A stretch of 64,000 nucleotides of DNA from Asterias rubens. Its lineage: Eukaryota > Echinodermata > Asteroidea > Forcipulatida > Asteriidae. Below, piece by piece: positions 9,751-20,600 of this stretch. The stretch is from the NCBI RefSeq assembly GCF_902459465.1, contig NC_047083.1, forward strand, positions 8,485,526 through 8,549,525, given 5' to 3'. How positions within the stretch are numbered: the stretch's first letter is position 1; every line of letters starts with the position of its first letter. A program made the translations under genes and the position numbers. Under the pieces are notes generated by a model that was not told where the DNA came from, did no database searches, and saw only the letters and a list, made by a program, of their open reading frames with translations.

Positions 9751-11463
9751 ATGTCATCAAGGGCTACACTATATATCTTCTTTCTCTTTGTAGCAGTTGC
9801 TTTAACCAGTAAGTTTCCTATAATATTATTAAAGTCACCTGGAAATAGAATTTTCTTTTCTTTCAAACATAAGAGTATAATTATGCTTACGAACAATAAA
9901 ACAATTTTTTTTAGTAACTGTTTGTCAATGTTTAAAAAGTACATAAAGTTGTTTGGGGCTGACTCCGCCTACCCCTTTTGTGACGTCAATCGAGGCAGAC
10001 TTTGCCTGCAATGCGTATAGTAAACACACGTGCAAAGTACATGTACGTCCAGTCGTGAGTTGGTACATTTCAAAAAGTGTTTTTCTGCATTCAGCAGCAA
10101 TACACCTGGTCGGCATTTTTGAAACGTACAAACTCACGATTGGTCCGTACATGTACTTTGCAATTGTGTTTATTCTACGCATTACAGGCAAAGTCTGCCT
10201 CGATTGACGTCACGAACAGCGCCCTCTCGGATCGGGGTCTACTCTTAAATTTGTAAATAAAATAAGAACTGATTGTTTAAAACCTTAGTTAACTGTTTAT
10301 TCACATTCCACTCATCAAAACACATATACCACTTCCTGGTGCCTTTAAGTATTGTAATTTCACTGTTTGCTCCTGCACCGTTTATTATTGAGTGGTATTT
10401 TGATGGATGTTTTGCTGACCCCAAACCACCTATATTTGATGGATTAGGTATCTGTACCCCACACTATACCTCGGCCCAAAGTTAAAAGAAAGTTTACAAA
10501 AACAAAGAAGTATCTGATAGAAATTTACTTGTTTTTGCAGGTTTGCTCTGCTACTATTTCAAAATATCTCCAAATATAGTCCTAGTTAATGAATGGGACA
10601 TAACTGATCGTCAAATACTGAATAAAACACGCGGTTCCACTATCGTCCGGACCACCGCATTCGTCAAACACCGTCATCCACTCATCTACCCCGTGTCATA
10701 CATTGCACCAGTGTTTGACTGTACCAAACCAGGGATTAACAAAAACTGTGACACTGCAGTCCTGACCACTACTAACGCTGGGTTCCTTGACATCACAGAA
10801 AACATGCTGGAGAGCGTCCGGAGAGTTGGGGCGCAACCCAACATCACAATCATCACAGAAGATGACAAGTCTTACGAGGTATTATCTGAAAGAGCAAAAA
10901 CCCAACCAGGGCTTCGCATCCAGAAAACCGACTCCGGCAAAACCGGCAGCGAGGCGATGAGACTCAACTCAAAAGTGTACAACCACCTCGTCAACAAACG
11001 TCCAGCGTACGTTCTTTCGTTCTTAGAGAACGGGAACCGAGTTCTGTTTATGGATGTTGATACTTTTTGGTTCCGTGATCCATTGAGGGACATGGATTGG
11101 GATTTTGATATTGCTTTGCATAATGAGTTTACCGCACCACGGGAGTGGTTCTGTGACGGGATCGTGTACTACAGTCCAACAAACAACACTATTAATTTAG
11201 TCAAAGAATGGGCTCACTTGTTGGCAACGACGGAGAAGAACACGCCAGATCAACACGTCTTAAATAGGTTGATTGCAAAGAAGAAGATCCCGGGGTTAAA
11301 AGTGAAAACCTTAAAGAATGGCCAGTTTCCTGATGGCTTACAGTACTTTAACAACAGTTGGAGAAAAAAGAACAATGACACCATTGTTTTGCATTTGAGT
11401 TACATTATTGGACATGACGTGAAGGTTAACAAACTCAAGAAATATGGTCTTTGGGTAATTTGA
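9751..11463 (+). CDS. Type II membrane glycosyltransferase, nucleotide-diphospho-sugar transferase family (copy 2, two exons)
   Basis: Proposed exons 9751-9808 and 10541-11463, joined in phase 1 (donor GTAAGT, acceptor TTTTTGCAG), give 326 residues. The N-terminus is a signal anchor (LYIFFLFVAVALTS, residues about 7-20) with almost no cytosolic tail. The catalytic part parallels copy 1: DVD at 191-193 (LFMDVDTFWFRDP), DQ at 256-257 (PDQHVLNRL) and HLSYIIGH at 304-311. From VSYIAPVF onward the two proteins are clearly paralogous. Before that they differ, and copy 2 has no counterpart of the 29-codon middle exon. Likely a Golgi enzyme, with unknown donor and acceptor. The large exon is certain. 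The small first exon is inferred from frame, splice phase and hydrophobicity. Confidence 0.82.
9975..10213. repeat. Foldback repeat in the intron of glycosyltransferase copy 2
   Basis: TGACGTCAATCGAGGCAGAC with following GCAATGCGTA (about 9980-10020) returns inverted as GCAAAGTCTGCCTCGATTGACGTCA (to about 10212). A second inverted pair, GTACATGTACGT/CCGTACATGTAC, lies inside. Each arm carries a CRE-like TGACGTCA. No coding potential. Confidence 0.7.
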
Positions 11464-11481
11464 GGTCAGCTGATTGGCTAT

Positions 11482-11550
11482 CCAATGGGGGACTTTTGGG
11501 GACGCTAGGTGGCAGCAGACTTTAAACAAGGTAACTCCATTGTTCTTGGT
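11482..11550 (+). repeat. Half copy of the CTCF-like foldback element
   Basis: GGGGACGCTAGGTGGCAGCA (about 11497-11516) matches one arm of the foldback elements at 20410, 30515 and 60061. The other arm is missing. Confidence 0.6.
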
Positions 11551-11819
11551 TATGTGTTGACTGGGCCCCTGAAAGGTACCTGCTACTCAGATCCAGTGAT
11601 TCTATTGGCTACAGTGATATCATTGGATAAACGTGCAGTAACGTAAGCTTTCCATAGATGCCCAAACAGCACACTCAGGCATGCAACTGCCCGATGAAAA
11701 AAAAGGAAACTTTTCGAGACCCACAATGGTACCCTAAAAAGTGTTGAGGTTTTTTTATGCTCTTAGGATCAATCTTAGCATGTATGACAAAGACAAAGTG
11801 AAGTGTTTTATACAACTAA

Positions 11820-11825
11820 AATAAA
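11820..11825 (+). promoter_or_regulatory. Possible polyadenylation signal of glycosyltransferase copy 2
   Basis: AATAAA about 360 bases behind the TGA at 11463. It is the first canonical hexamer I see downstream on the + strand. Confidence 0.3.
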
Positions 11826-11865
11826 ATGGAAAAACACCTTGCCTATGTATGCACCGTAATTCTAA

Positions 11866-12110
11866 GGTGGCAAAGCATTGGGAGTTGATTAAGTTGAGGA
11901 AAACTAACTAATGTTTCCCAGGTAATTATGAAATTTGCATAAAGTTATTATTCCCCCCCCCCCAAAAAAAAAAAAAAAAAAAAAAAATCAGATTTATTAT
12001 TATTTTTTTTTTTGGGGGGTGGAATAATAATTTTATGCAAATTTCATAACTACCTGGGAAACAATAGTTAGTTTTCCGCGACTTAATCAACTCCTGATGC
12101 TTGGCCGCCT
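11866..12110. repeat. Inverted duplication joined at homopolymer runs
   Basis: The left arm (about 11866-11955) and right arm (about 12012-12110) are inverted copies of one stretch (GAGTTGATTAAG, AAAACTAACTA, TTTCCCAGGTA, ATGAAATTTGCATAAA). The join is a run of about ten C and over twenty A facing a T then G run. The right arm is the natural end of the decayed zinc-finger ORF that follows, so the left arm is the duplicated piece. Confidence 0.85.
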
Positions 12111-12341
12111 TACAATGGTCGGTGAGAGCCACTTGTCCCCGCTTGCCGTCTTGCACATCACACAATATGCCATTCCTGGCTTGTCCACTTTCCGGACGGT
12201 TTCGGAGAGCAGTTTACCGTCTACGTCTTATTTTTCCAACCAGAACCACTTCCAGGTATTTTTTACTCCTTTATCTATGGCTTTAATTTGGCCAGGTACC
12301 ACTCGGTCCCGCTCTAAAATATCTTTTCTTTTGGATGTCAT
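12060..12341 (-). pseudogene. Decayed transposase-like protein with C2H2/BED-type zinc finger
   Basis: Reading - from an ATG at 12341 gives about 37 codons (a KNTWKWFWLEK segment) and then a TAA. The same frame then continues through LLSETVRKVDKPGMAYCVMC. A frameshift is needed to reach LTDHCKAAKHQE. Together these supply the C-x2-C and H-x5-H of a zinc finger of the kind found at the N-terminus of hAT-like transposable-element proteins. The stop and the frameshift mean no intact product. Family assignment is from memory of the motif, not a search. Confidence 0.5.
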
Positions 12342-12884
12342 TTTGACGGACGTTTGAAGATGCGACTGTTTCGTAGCGCAATGAGAGACTCGCACACAGC
12401 AGCAGTATACATGTACGTTTGGTAACTAACTCACACACACACAGTACATGTACAAAACGTGTATACTATTGCAAAATAGCGGGACCAGACGAAGACATGA
12501 CCTTAGACTCATTTCAAGGCTGTATAATAACTTGGTTTAGCACACAACTCGCCTGCGCCACGGGGTGCGTTCCACTGTTTGAGATTCTTTGACCGTACAC
12601 ACGGCTATTAATGACCGCACGCAGTATGTAAACGTATGCATTGCTTGCTGTGGGCTTTAGATTGACCATGCAGTAGAATGGATTGCGTGCCGCGGCAGAG
12701 GCCAGACCATGCGTTACGATGCATTGTTGTAAATTGTCTTAAGATCGCGCTAACCGCGGAATGTTTTTCTTAGCGCTAATCAGTTTTTTAAAACGCGGAA
12801 TTCCGCGGAAACGCGGAAGAGTTGCATGCCTGTACACTGCTTTCACGTCCTCCATAGAAGTTGACAGCGTATCTCTGGGCGCGT

Positions 12885-13030
12885 TCGTTTAGCTTCCCTG
12901 GGTCGACCCCGCCCCCGGTGTGTGACGGTTTTTTCCCCAGGACGAACGTGTGCAGATAATTACCCACGTTCGTCCTGGAAGAAAAAACGGCCACACACCG
13001 GGGTCGACCCAGGGAAGCTAAACGAAAGCA
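12885..13030. mobile_element. Foldback element with GTTCGTTTAGCTTCCCTGGG ends
   Basis: Arms GCGTTCGTTTAGCTTCCCTG GGTCGACCC and GGGTCGACCC AGGGAAGCTAAACGAA are inverted, with a second inverted pair (CAGGACGAACGTG) inside. A longer relative with the same ends lies at 22672-22880. Confidence 0.7.
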
Positions 13031-14059
13031 CCCACTGTGTGTATGTGTACGATTGAGTGATAAATTACCCCTCTCGCAATACTACATTACTAAAGAGGGA
13101 GCCGTTTCTCCCAGGCCGTTTTATACATAACTATTAACAACTTTTCATTTAAGTTTTTATGTATGGTAATGGGCTAACTATTTTGAGTAACTACCAACAG
13201 GGTCAAGTGCCTTTAAACATGCATGGTGTTTCACCAAGGGCCATTAAAGGTTCTACACTTTCATCAATGGTGCGACGTCACAAAAAATTAATATCAGTAA
13301 TGTTTGTTTTTTGTATACATTATACACAAAACGAGACACTGCCAAACACTTCAAAGTTTATTGCAGGTTTTCCTCTTTTTTTTAATAATTGTTCCAAGTC
13401 TAAACCGACTTGTAAAATTCAAACATTCTTTTTATTTTACATAATCAGTTGAAAGAATATTATAATTGTTAAACTGGGTTGTTGTTATTTATTAAAAATT
13501 GATTACAATACAATTGATCATGGTATTTCATCACATTGTGGAAATTGACTAAATATTGTTATTGTTTATTATTTGTTTGTGAGTGAGGCTGAATGAAACA
13601 TAAATCCTGACTCGAGACAAAAAAAAATTGTTAAAATAATTTAAAAACCGCTTTTAAAGGAAAATAATATACTTGGTACTTTGAAAGTTGTTATTTTTAA
13701 CAGTTAATTTCAACATACTTAGGGAAATAAAAAAATTCAGACGGGATTTTTTTGTATTCCCGTTTTCTGCGGTCTTTGAGTAGCTGTAGGCATACCAAAT
13801 ATCTATTTTTGAAGTTGAATTCTTGGCTTAACAGTTCTAGGGCCGGTGTAAGGACATGATGAAAATCAGTCCATGACATTTTATTTTACATTTTTACAAT
13901 TTTGGAGCATCTCAACCAGATACTTATTAAGTACTCTACACCTTGTCTGATACCCTGACTACAATGGCAATACAGAATACTGATATTGAACACACCAAGA
14001 TGGGACCAGACTAATTCCCCTCTCAGCCTCAGTGTGGTAGTATTGGTCTGAATGGGAAG

Positions 14060-14372
14060 GAAGACCAGTCTTCTCACTTGGTGTATCCCAATATCTGAGC
14101 TAACGATGAGAGAAAAAAACACCATTGTTGGACGAATTTGTGTGCTTTCAGATAGAAATAAAAGACTTCTAGCTAGAAGTCTTTTACTATTTTAGTGAGA
14201 AATTACCTCAATTCCAAAATCTATGCTACTTCAGAGGGATGCTACTTCAGAGGGAGCCGTTTCCCACAATGTTTTACACATCTATCAACAGCTCTCAAAT
14301 GCTCGTTACCAAGTCACTTTTTAAGTTCATATTTGTTTTGAATAATTACCAAACGTGTACCTTCCCTTTAAA
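14060..14372 (+). mobile_element. TTAA-family C element (worn)
   Basis: The right end reads ACCAAACGTGTACCTTCCCT TTAA, inverted with respect to GGGAAGG near the left. The interior carries TCTCACTTGGTGTATCCCA and GAGGGAGCCGTTTC, as in the intact copy at 25349-25736. A TTAGGAC element (14388-14530) follows directly. Confidence 0.55.
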
Positions 14373-15224
14373 GGAACTGGGTTGGATTTCATAAAGAATT
14401 AAGACTAGTCTTATTTCGAGTAAGGACGAGTTACTCTCCCTACCTTAGGACTAGCCATATGTTTTTAATATCTCCTAGGACTAGTTCCAAGTTAGGACTA
14501 GTCCCAACTTTTTGTGAAATCGACCCCTGGACACATTTGGTACAAATGCATACAAGAAAAAATCTCTGAAAATTTTGACTCAATGTGTCATCGAAGTTGC
14601 AAGGGAATATTGAAAGAATAAATAAAATTTTGCACAAATTTGTGTGCTTTCAGATGCTATCAAATCAATGAGACCAGACTGAAGCTGCAAAAGTAGTCAG
14701 ATCCCCTTTCTTGGTTATGATGAAGTGAACTATAGAGCCATTGCATATACAGGGGACTAGACAAAGGTGGCTACCATACAGTTTTACACATAGAGTGTTT
14801 GGTAAAAAATATTACGTAAGTTATGTACACATTAGTATTTTGTACCCAATTAAAAAAAATAAATAAATAAAACGGAAAAAAGAACAAAAAAACAAACAAA
14901 ATAATATTGGGAAAGCTCTATATACTGTTGATGACGACTTCGGACATATCTTTTGGTAACCAACATTCTTTAAACTTAAAAATAACAAAATTAATCCAAA
15001 ATTTAAATGGCCGTGCGAGGTCAAAGTTTATTACATGAATGATTTAGTCAGGCTTTTGCAGATTTCAATGTTGGCTCTTTCCCAACTAAGTTTTTGAAAA
15101 ATAGCAAATTTAGTTTCAATTTGTTGGATTTGCATTTTTTTATTTGGGGGGGGGGGGAGGGGTGGTCATTGCATGCCAATTTCGAACTCCAAGTGCTAAA
15201 CAAAAAGGCAAGTTATATGCGTAG

Positions 15225-15860
15225 ATAATTTTGATATTCTCTTATCTAGGTGTTGGATATCGACACAAAGCTTTTTGAAACCTTGAGTGTTGGATACCGT
15301 TGGAAAGCTCTTTCCGAACTGAATCCAGAAATGCCGACTTCCATTTAAAATAATTTTAAAAAGTGACAAATATTATCTGTTGGGATGGTGTAAGGATGAT
15401 ATTTGCAACCCCAAGTGTTGGTTACCGTTGGAAAGCTCTTTTCCTACTTTATCCAGAAACACTAATTTTTATTTAAAAAAAAAAAAATAATAAAAAATGT
15501 CAGGATGATGTTTGAAACCCCAAGTGTGTGATACCGTTTAAAAGCTCCTTTTCTACTGAATCTTAAACTGATGACCCCCATTTTGAACAAATATTAATGA
15601 AAATTACTTTTATTTGTTGGGAGGGGTGTCAGGGTGTAACTTGCAACCCAAAGAGTTGGATACCGTTGGAAAGCTCATTTCCTACTGAATCCAGAAATGC
15701 CAGCCTCTATTTTGAAATGAAAAAAAAACACAAAAAAAATATATAAAAAAAATATAACAAATTACTTGCATTTGTCGGAGTTATGTCGGGACATTTGCCA
15801 CCCAAAGTGTTGGATACCGTAAAGCTCATTCCTACAAAATCCAGACTCTATGCTTGTGCA
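15225..15860 (+). repeat. Degenerate tandem repeat, about five units of 110-160 bp
   Basis: The phrase TTGGATACCGTTGGAAAGCTC (worn) recurs near 15288, 15420, 15525, 15656 and 15810. Each is followed by CCTACTGAATCCAGAAATGCC-like text and an A-rich tract. Unit lengths vary with the A-tracts. There is no reading frame through the units. Confidence 0.75.
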
Positions 15861-16384
15861 ACTTTAGTTCACATCTAACCAGCTATTAACGCCTGATCCG
15901 TTCCATTGCAACAAATAAAACAAAAATTTGACAACAAAGTTGTGTATCCACAAGCAGTAAAATAGAATAAGGCAAAAAACAATGACAGTTTTGTACAATT
16001 TATTTTCAATTTCCAAAAGCAGAATGAAAATTTTACAAGTTGAAGGCTTTCCCACCCCTCAAAACAATCCAACAAAAAAATCAGCTCTAACTACCCCAGA
16101 TCCTTACAAAGTTACCCTCAACTTTGATGAAGTGTATACTGTACAGCGAATCGAACCATGCTTTGAACAGCAGCCAGACAAATTCCTTTCCCTGAAAAAG
16201 CTTTTAACCCCCTAACTTTCCGCAACATTTTCCACCGAGTTTGTCAATCGTAAACCACACAACTGCATGGGTTGTGCACTGTGTACTGAGCTATCAGTAC
16301 ATGTGCTGTGTATTATGCATTCACCACTGATATCATATTGCAGGTTAGCAGAGTTTATCATTCATTGACTGTACAACGCATGAT

Positions 16385-17420
16385 ATCATAATGCAGGCTA
16401 GCAAAGTTTATCTATCATTCAAAACAAAGTTGATGATATTGAATGGTCAGATAGTAGGAAGGTTGACTTTGCACCAAATGATATCATATTGCAGGCTGGC
16501 AGACTATCTATCATTCAAAACTACAGTGGGTGGTATTGAATGGTCAGACAGTAGGAGGGTTGACCGTGTACTGCAAGTTGCAGGTTGGCATAGTTTATAG
16601 TGTATCATTCAAAACCTAAGGGGTGATATTGAATGGTGAGACAGTAGGAGGGTTGACCGTGTACTGCAAGTTGCAGGTTGGCATAGTTCATCTACAGTGT
16701 CTCATTCAAACCCAATGGGTGATATTGAATGGTCAGACAGTAGGAGGGTTGACCGTGTACTGCAAATTGCAGGTTGACATAGTTCATCTACAGCGTCTCA
16801 TTCAAAACACAATGGGTGATATTGAATGGTGAGACAGTAGGAGGGTTGACCGTGTACTGCAAATTGCAGGTTGGCATAGTTTATCTAGTGTCTCATTCAA
16901 AACCCAAGGGGTGATATTGAATGGTCAGACAGTAGGAGGGTTGACCGTGTACTGCAAGTTGCAGGTTGGCATAGTTCATCTACAGTGTCTCATTCAAAAC
17001 CCAAGGGGTGATATTGAATGGTCAGACAGTAGGAGGATTGACCGTGTACTGCAAGTTGCAGGTTGGCATAGTTCATCTACAGTGTCTCATTCAAAACCCA
17101 AGGGGTGATATTGAATGGCGAGACAGTAGGAGGGTTGACCGTGTACTGCAAGTTGCAGGTTGGCATAGTTTATCTACAGTGTCTCATTCAAAACCCAAGG
17201 GGTGATATTGAATGGTCAGACAGTAGGAGGGTTGACCGTGTACTGCAAGTTGCCATAGTTCATCTACAGTGTCTCATTCAAAACCCAAGGGGTGATATTG
17301 AATGGTCAGACAGTAGGAGGGTCGACTGTGAACTGTGTAGATGCATTCGCCACATGCATATTGCAGGTTGGCATAGTTTATCTATCATTCAAACCCAAGA
17401 TATTAAACGGTCAGACAGTA
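16385..17420 (+). repeat. 97-bp minisatellite, about ten units
   Basis: The unit runs from GTGATATTGAATGGTCAGAC through GGTTGACCGTGTACTGCAAG to CATTCAAAACCCAAGG. Central units are nearly identical at a spacing of 97 bp (for example starts near 16911, 17008 and 17105) and edge units are worn or shortened. Overlapping ORFs in it are a by-product, because 97 is not a multiple of three. It begins about 185 bp beyond the importin stop codon, so it could be transcribed in that gene's 3' UTR. Confidence 0.92.
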
Positions 17421-17604
17421 GGAGGGCTAGAGCATCACTTGATTGGTTCCCAGATGTTTAAGATGGCATAAGGCAAGCGGGTGACTGTTTTTCGAGTGGG
17501 GTTACTCCATTTTTTTTCTGAGGGGGGTGGGAAATAATGATGAGACGCCAAGTAATACTTTATACACCGACCTTGACATAATGTTAATTATTTTCTATCT
17601 ATGA

Positions 17605-17690
17605 TTATGACATTCCACCAAAGTTGAAACTTGATGGGACGCTTGGAGCTTGGAATTTGTAACCGCCTTGCTTTTCGATTCTTCGGGATT
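17605..17690 (-). CDS. IPO7: Importin-7/8 terminal coding exon
   Basis: After an acceptor TTTTCTAG the exon encodes [16 protein letters not shown], then [11 protein letters not shown] and TAA at 17607-17605. The GGYKF and PSSFNFGG words match the C-terminal tail of importin-7/8. This exon is too short to appear as a stand-alone ORF. No canonical AATAAA is seen within about 150 bases downstream, so the polyadenylation site is open. Confidence 0.92.
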
Positions 17691-20600
17691 CTAGAAAATA
17701 AAAAAATAAAAAATAATTAGTCAATAATATTCAGGCCTGGAATTTCATCTTTGAACATGTTGAAAGGGCAAGGCTATTTTCATTTTCCTTAGGGCACTGG
17801 AAAATCTTAAATTCAATGAGAAACATTGAAGGCGCACTTGGGCCAAGACCAGGGGTAACGAAGACCTCGGCCTTTGTGGCCTGTATGTAATTTATAGTCC
17901 AGCAGTCTCCTGAAGATGATCAGAGCATACTGATCGAAATGCTGAGATGTTAACCACTGGGTCTTTTCAGAACCAACACTGCTCAAAAAGAGATATCCAA
18001 ACAGTGTTACTGCAAACCTCTCTTGGTTAAACGCCGTTTGTTCTTCCAGCAAATGCGAATGGGATTGAATTTTGAGGTCACAAGACTGTTTTCGCAGCGA
18101 ACGTTTCGCAAGAGTCGAGCACAAGTCAACTGTTGCGAATTATTCATTGATAAATTTGTGTCATCAACATTCGTATCGCATTCACATATGAACCGGTGCT
18201 TTATACTTCCACCATGAAAAGTTTTGATCCCTACAGATTACATATTGTTTGAGACTGGTTCCCAGCTAAATCTGCTAAGCATATAAAATCTTGCTTACCT
18301 GCGGCTGCATTCCTCTGGTCGGCCATCTTGGCAATCTCTTGCATGTCATTCTGTTGATCTGGAGAGAGATGCGCGGTGAGGGCGCTGTACCAAGACGGGT
18401 CATGAGCTTGAATATCTGCGGGAAAAAAAAGAGGATAATTCTTATCATTCAAACCAAAACAATAATAATATCATTTTTAATAGATAACAAATAGAATTGT
18501 AGCTTAGCTTTAAGCCTACATCAACTTAAAAAAAAATACTAAATGATAAACATTAAATGCGAATATCTCGAGGGAAAACAGGACAATCCTACTGTTAAAG
18601 ACAGTGGACATTATTGGTAATTGCCAAAAAAACAGTCTTCTCACTTGGTGTGTCTCAACATTATGCATAAAATAACAAAAACCTAAGAAAATTTGAACTT
18701 AATTGGTCACCGAAGTTGTGATTTAATAATGAAAGAAAAAACACCCTTGTCACACAAAGTTGTGTGCTTTCAGGTGACTCGAAAACTACTTTACTTCAGA
18801 GGGAGCTGTTTCTCACAATGTTTTATACTATCAACCTCTCCCCGTTACTCGTTACCAAGTGAGGTTTTATGCTAACAATTATTTTGAGTAATTACCAATA
18901 GTGTCCACTGCCTTTAAGAGATAACAAATAGAATTGAATAGCTTTAAGCCTACATAAAACGGAAACTCAAAATTAGATAAATAATAATTATTTATATTTA
19001 ATAATTAAAAAGGACAATCCTAAAGTTGATGAGCAATTTTGCATGTAAGCCTGCTGAATAACCATTAACGTTTCATAATATTTTGTATTTTATGACCAAA
19101 TTGCAATATTACTTTTCAGTTATTAATTTTATCCTACAGGTAGAGTGTTTTTAAGAATTGTTTTAATTATTCAGTGTCTTATTTTTTTTATTTGTCCATA
19201 CAGTTGTACCTGCTTGGTGTCTGACTAGTGTCATTTGTTCAAGCGCTGTTTAAGTTTTGTTATTATTTTGTATTAAAGGAATCGGACGGATCGGACGAGT
19301 TGGTCTATGAAAAGAATTTGAAACCAATTCTTATGAAATGCATATGGTTGGAAAGATGTTATAAAAGTAGAATATAATGATCCACACAAGTATCACTAAA
19401 AATTGCAGTTTTCATTTTACGTCGCGAACTAACACGGTCGGCCATTTATGGGAGTCAAAAATGGCCGACCGTGATAGTCGACGAGGTAAAAAGAAAACCA
19501 CACAATTTCAAGACATATTTGTGTAGATCATTGTATTCTACTTTTACAACATCTTTCTAAACATATTGATTTTATAACAAACGGTTACAGAAGGCTTTTC
19601 AAAGACCAACTCGACCGATCCAAGGCAACGTGTTCCTTTAATTCAAAACCAAATCAACAACAACAATAATAGCATATCTTTTTTTTAATAGATACTAACT
19701 ACATTAAGGGTGAGAAACAAAATTGTAGCTTTAGCCTTATGCCTACATAGACAACCAATCTAAATGAAATGATAAATAATAACCATTTTGAGTACAAAGG
19801 TGAACACCACAGTAATATTACTTTAAACATTCAGTTGTAATAATCAAATCAATGATGAGTAAATGTTGGGCGTGGTACAAATAAAAGAACCAAACACAAG
19901 GTTGGAAAATAATCAGTGAGCAAAAAAAATAAAGGAAGAACTGGACCAGCTAGTAATTAAAATTAAACACCACATTTTGTTAAAGGGGTCTTAAATGGGA
20001 GGAAATAATCATCAATAAAAATCAGGTATACAAAGCAGTTTCCTGAAAGATTTCATTTCATTTATTTAAAGTGAAGAACTCTTAGAAAAGTGAACTCAAT
20101 CGCTGTTCCAGCCAATAACCATATGGAGAGAAGACAAGGAAAGAAGTTACAGTTTTGCATGTGGGAGAAAAACCCCAGAGAATTATTCCAGGGGAAAATT
20201 GATCAGTCAGTGTGAAACAAAGAACAAGTAAAGCAGCTGGTCAGCTGAAAAGTTAATTGTCTGTTAAATCCAACAAGAAAACAACAATAACACACATACA
20301 TACAATGTAGGTACATCAATTTCATTTGATCACAATAACAATAGCTAACAATGTCATACAAAAATTTGCAACTATTGGTTGCTTTGTCTTGTAGCGACTG
20401 CCGCTTTTCAATGGGAGACTTTCTGGGACGATAGAGGGCAGCAGACTTACCGGGTAAATCCATTGTTCTCAGAATTATGCGCATGTTCAGAACTACGTAA
20501 ACAATGGAAATTTACCCGGTATGTCTGCTGCCACCTAGCGTTGGAAAGTCTCCTATTACTCGCTTAATTGCACCACCTTGACTACTGAAAATAGTTGCGA

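Noticed and set aside
16391..17461. Series of + strand ORFs with the same protein (MILNGQTVGGLTVYCK...)
   Set aside because: They are readings of a 97-bp minisatellite. The unit length is not a multiple of three, so frames rotate and no long protein is possible.
17813..18217. Stretch with CAGAGCATACTGATCGAAATGCTGAGA, thought to be part of a retrotransposon or gene
   Set aside because: The phrase resembles text of invertebrate repeat tails, but I could not find ends or a reading frame. It is left uncalled.
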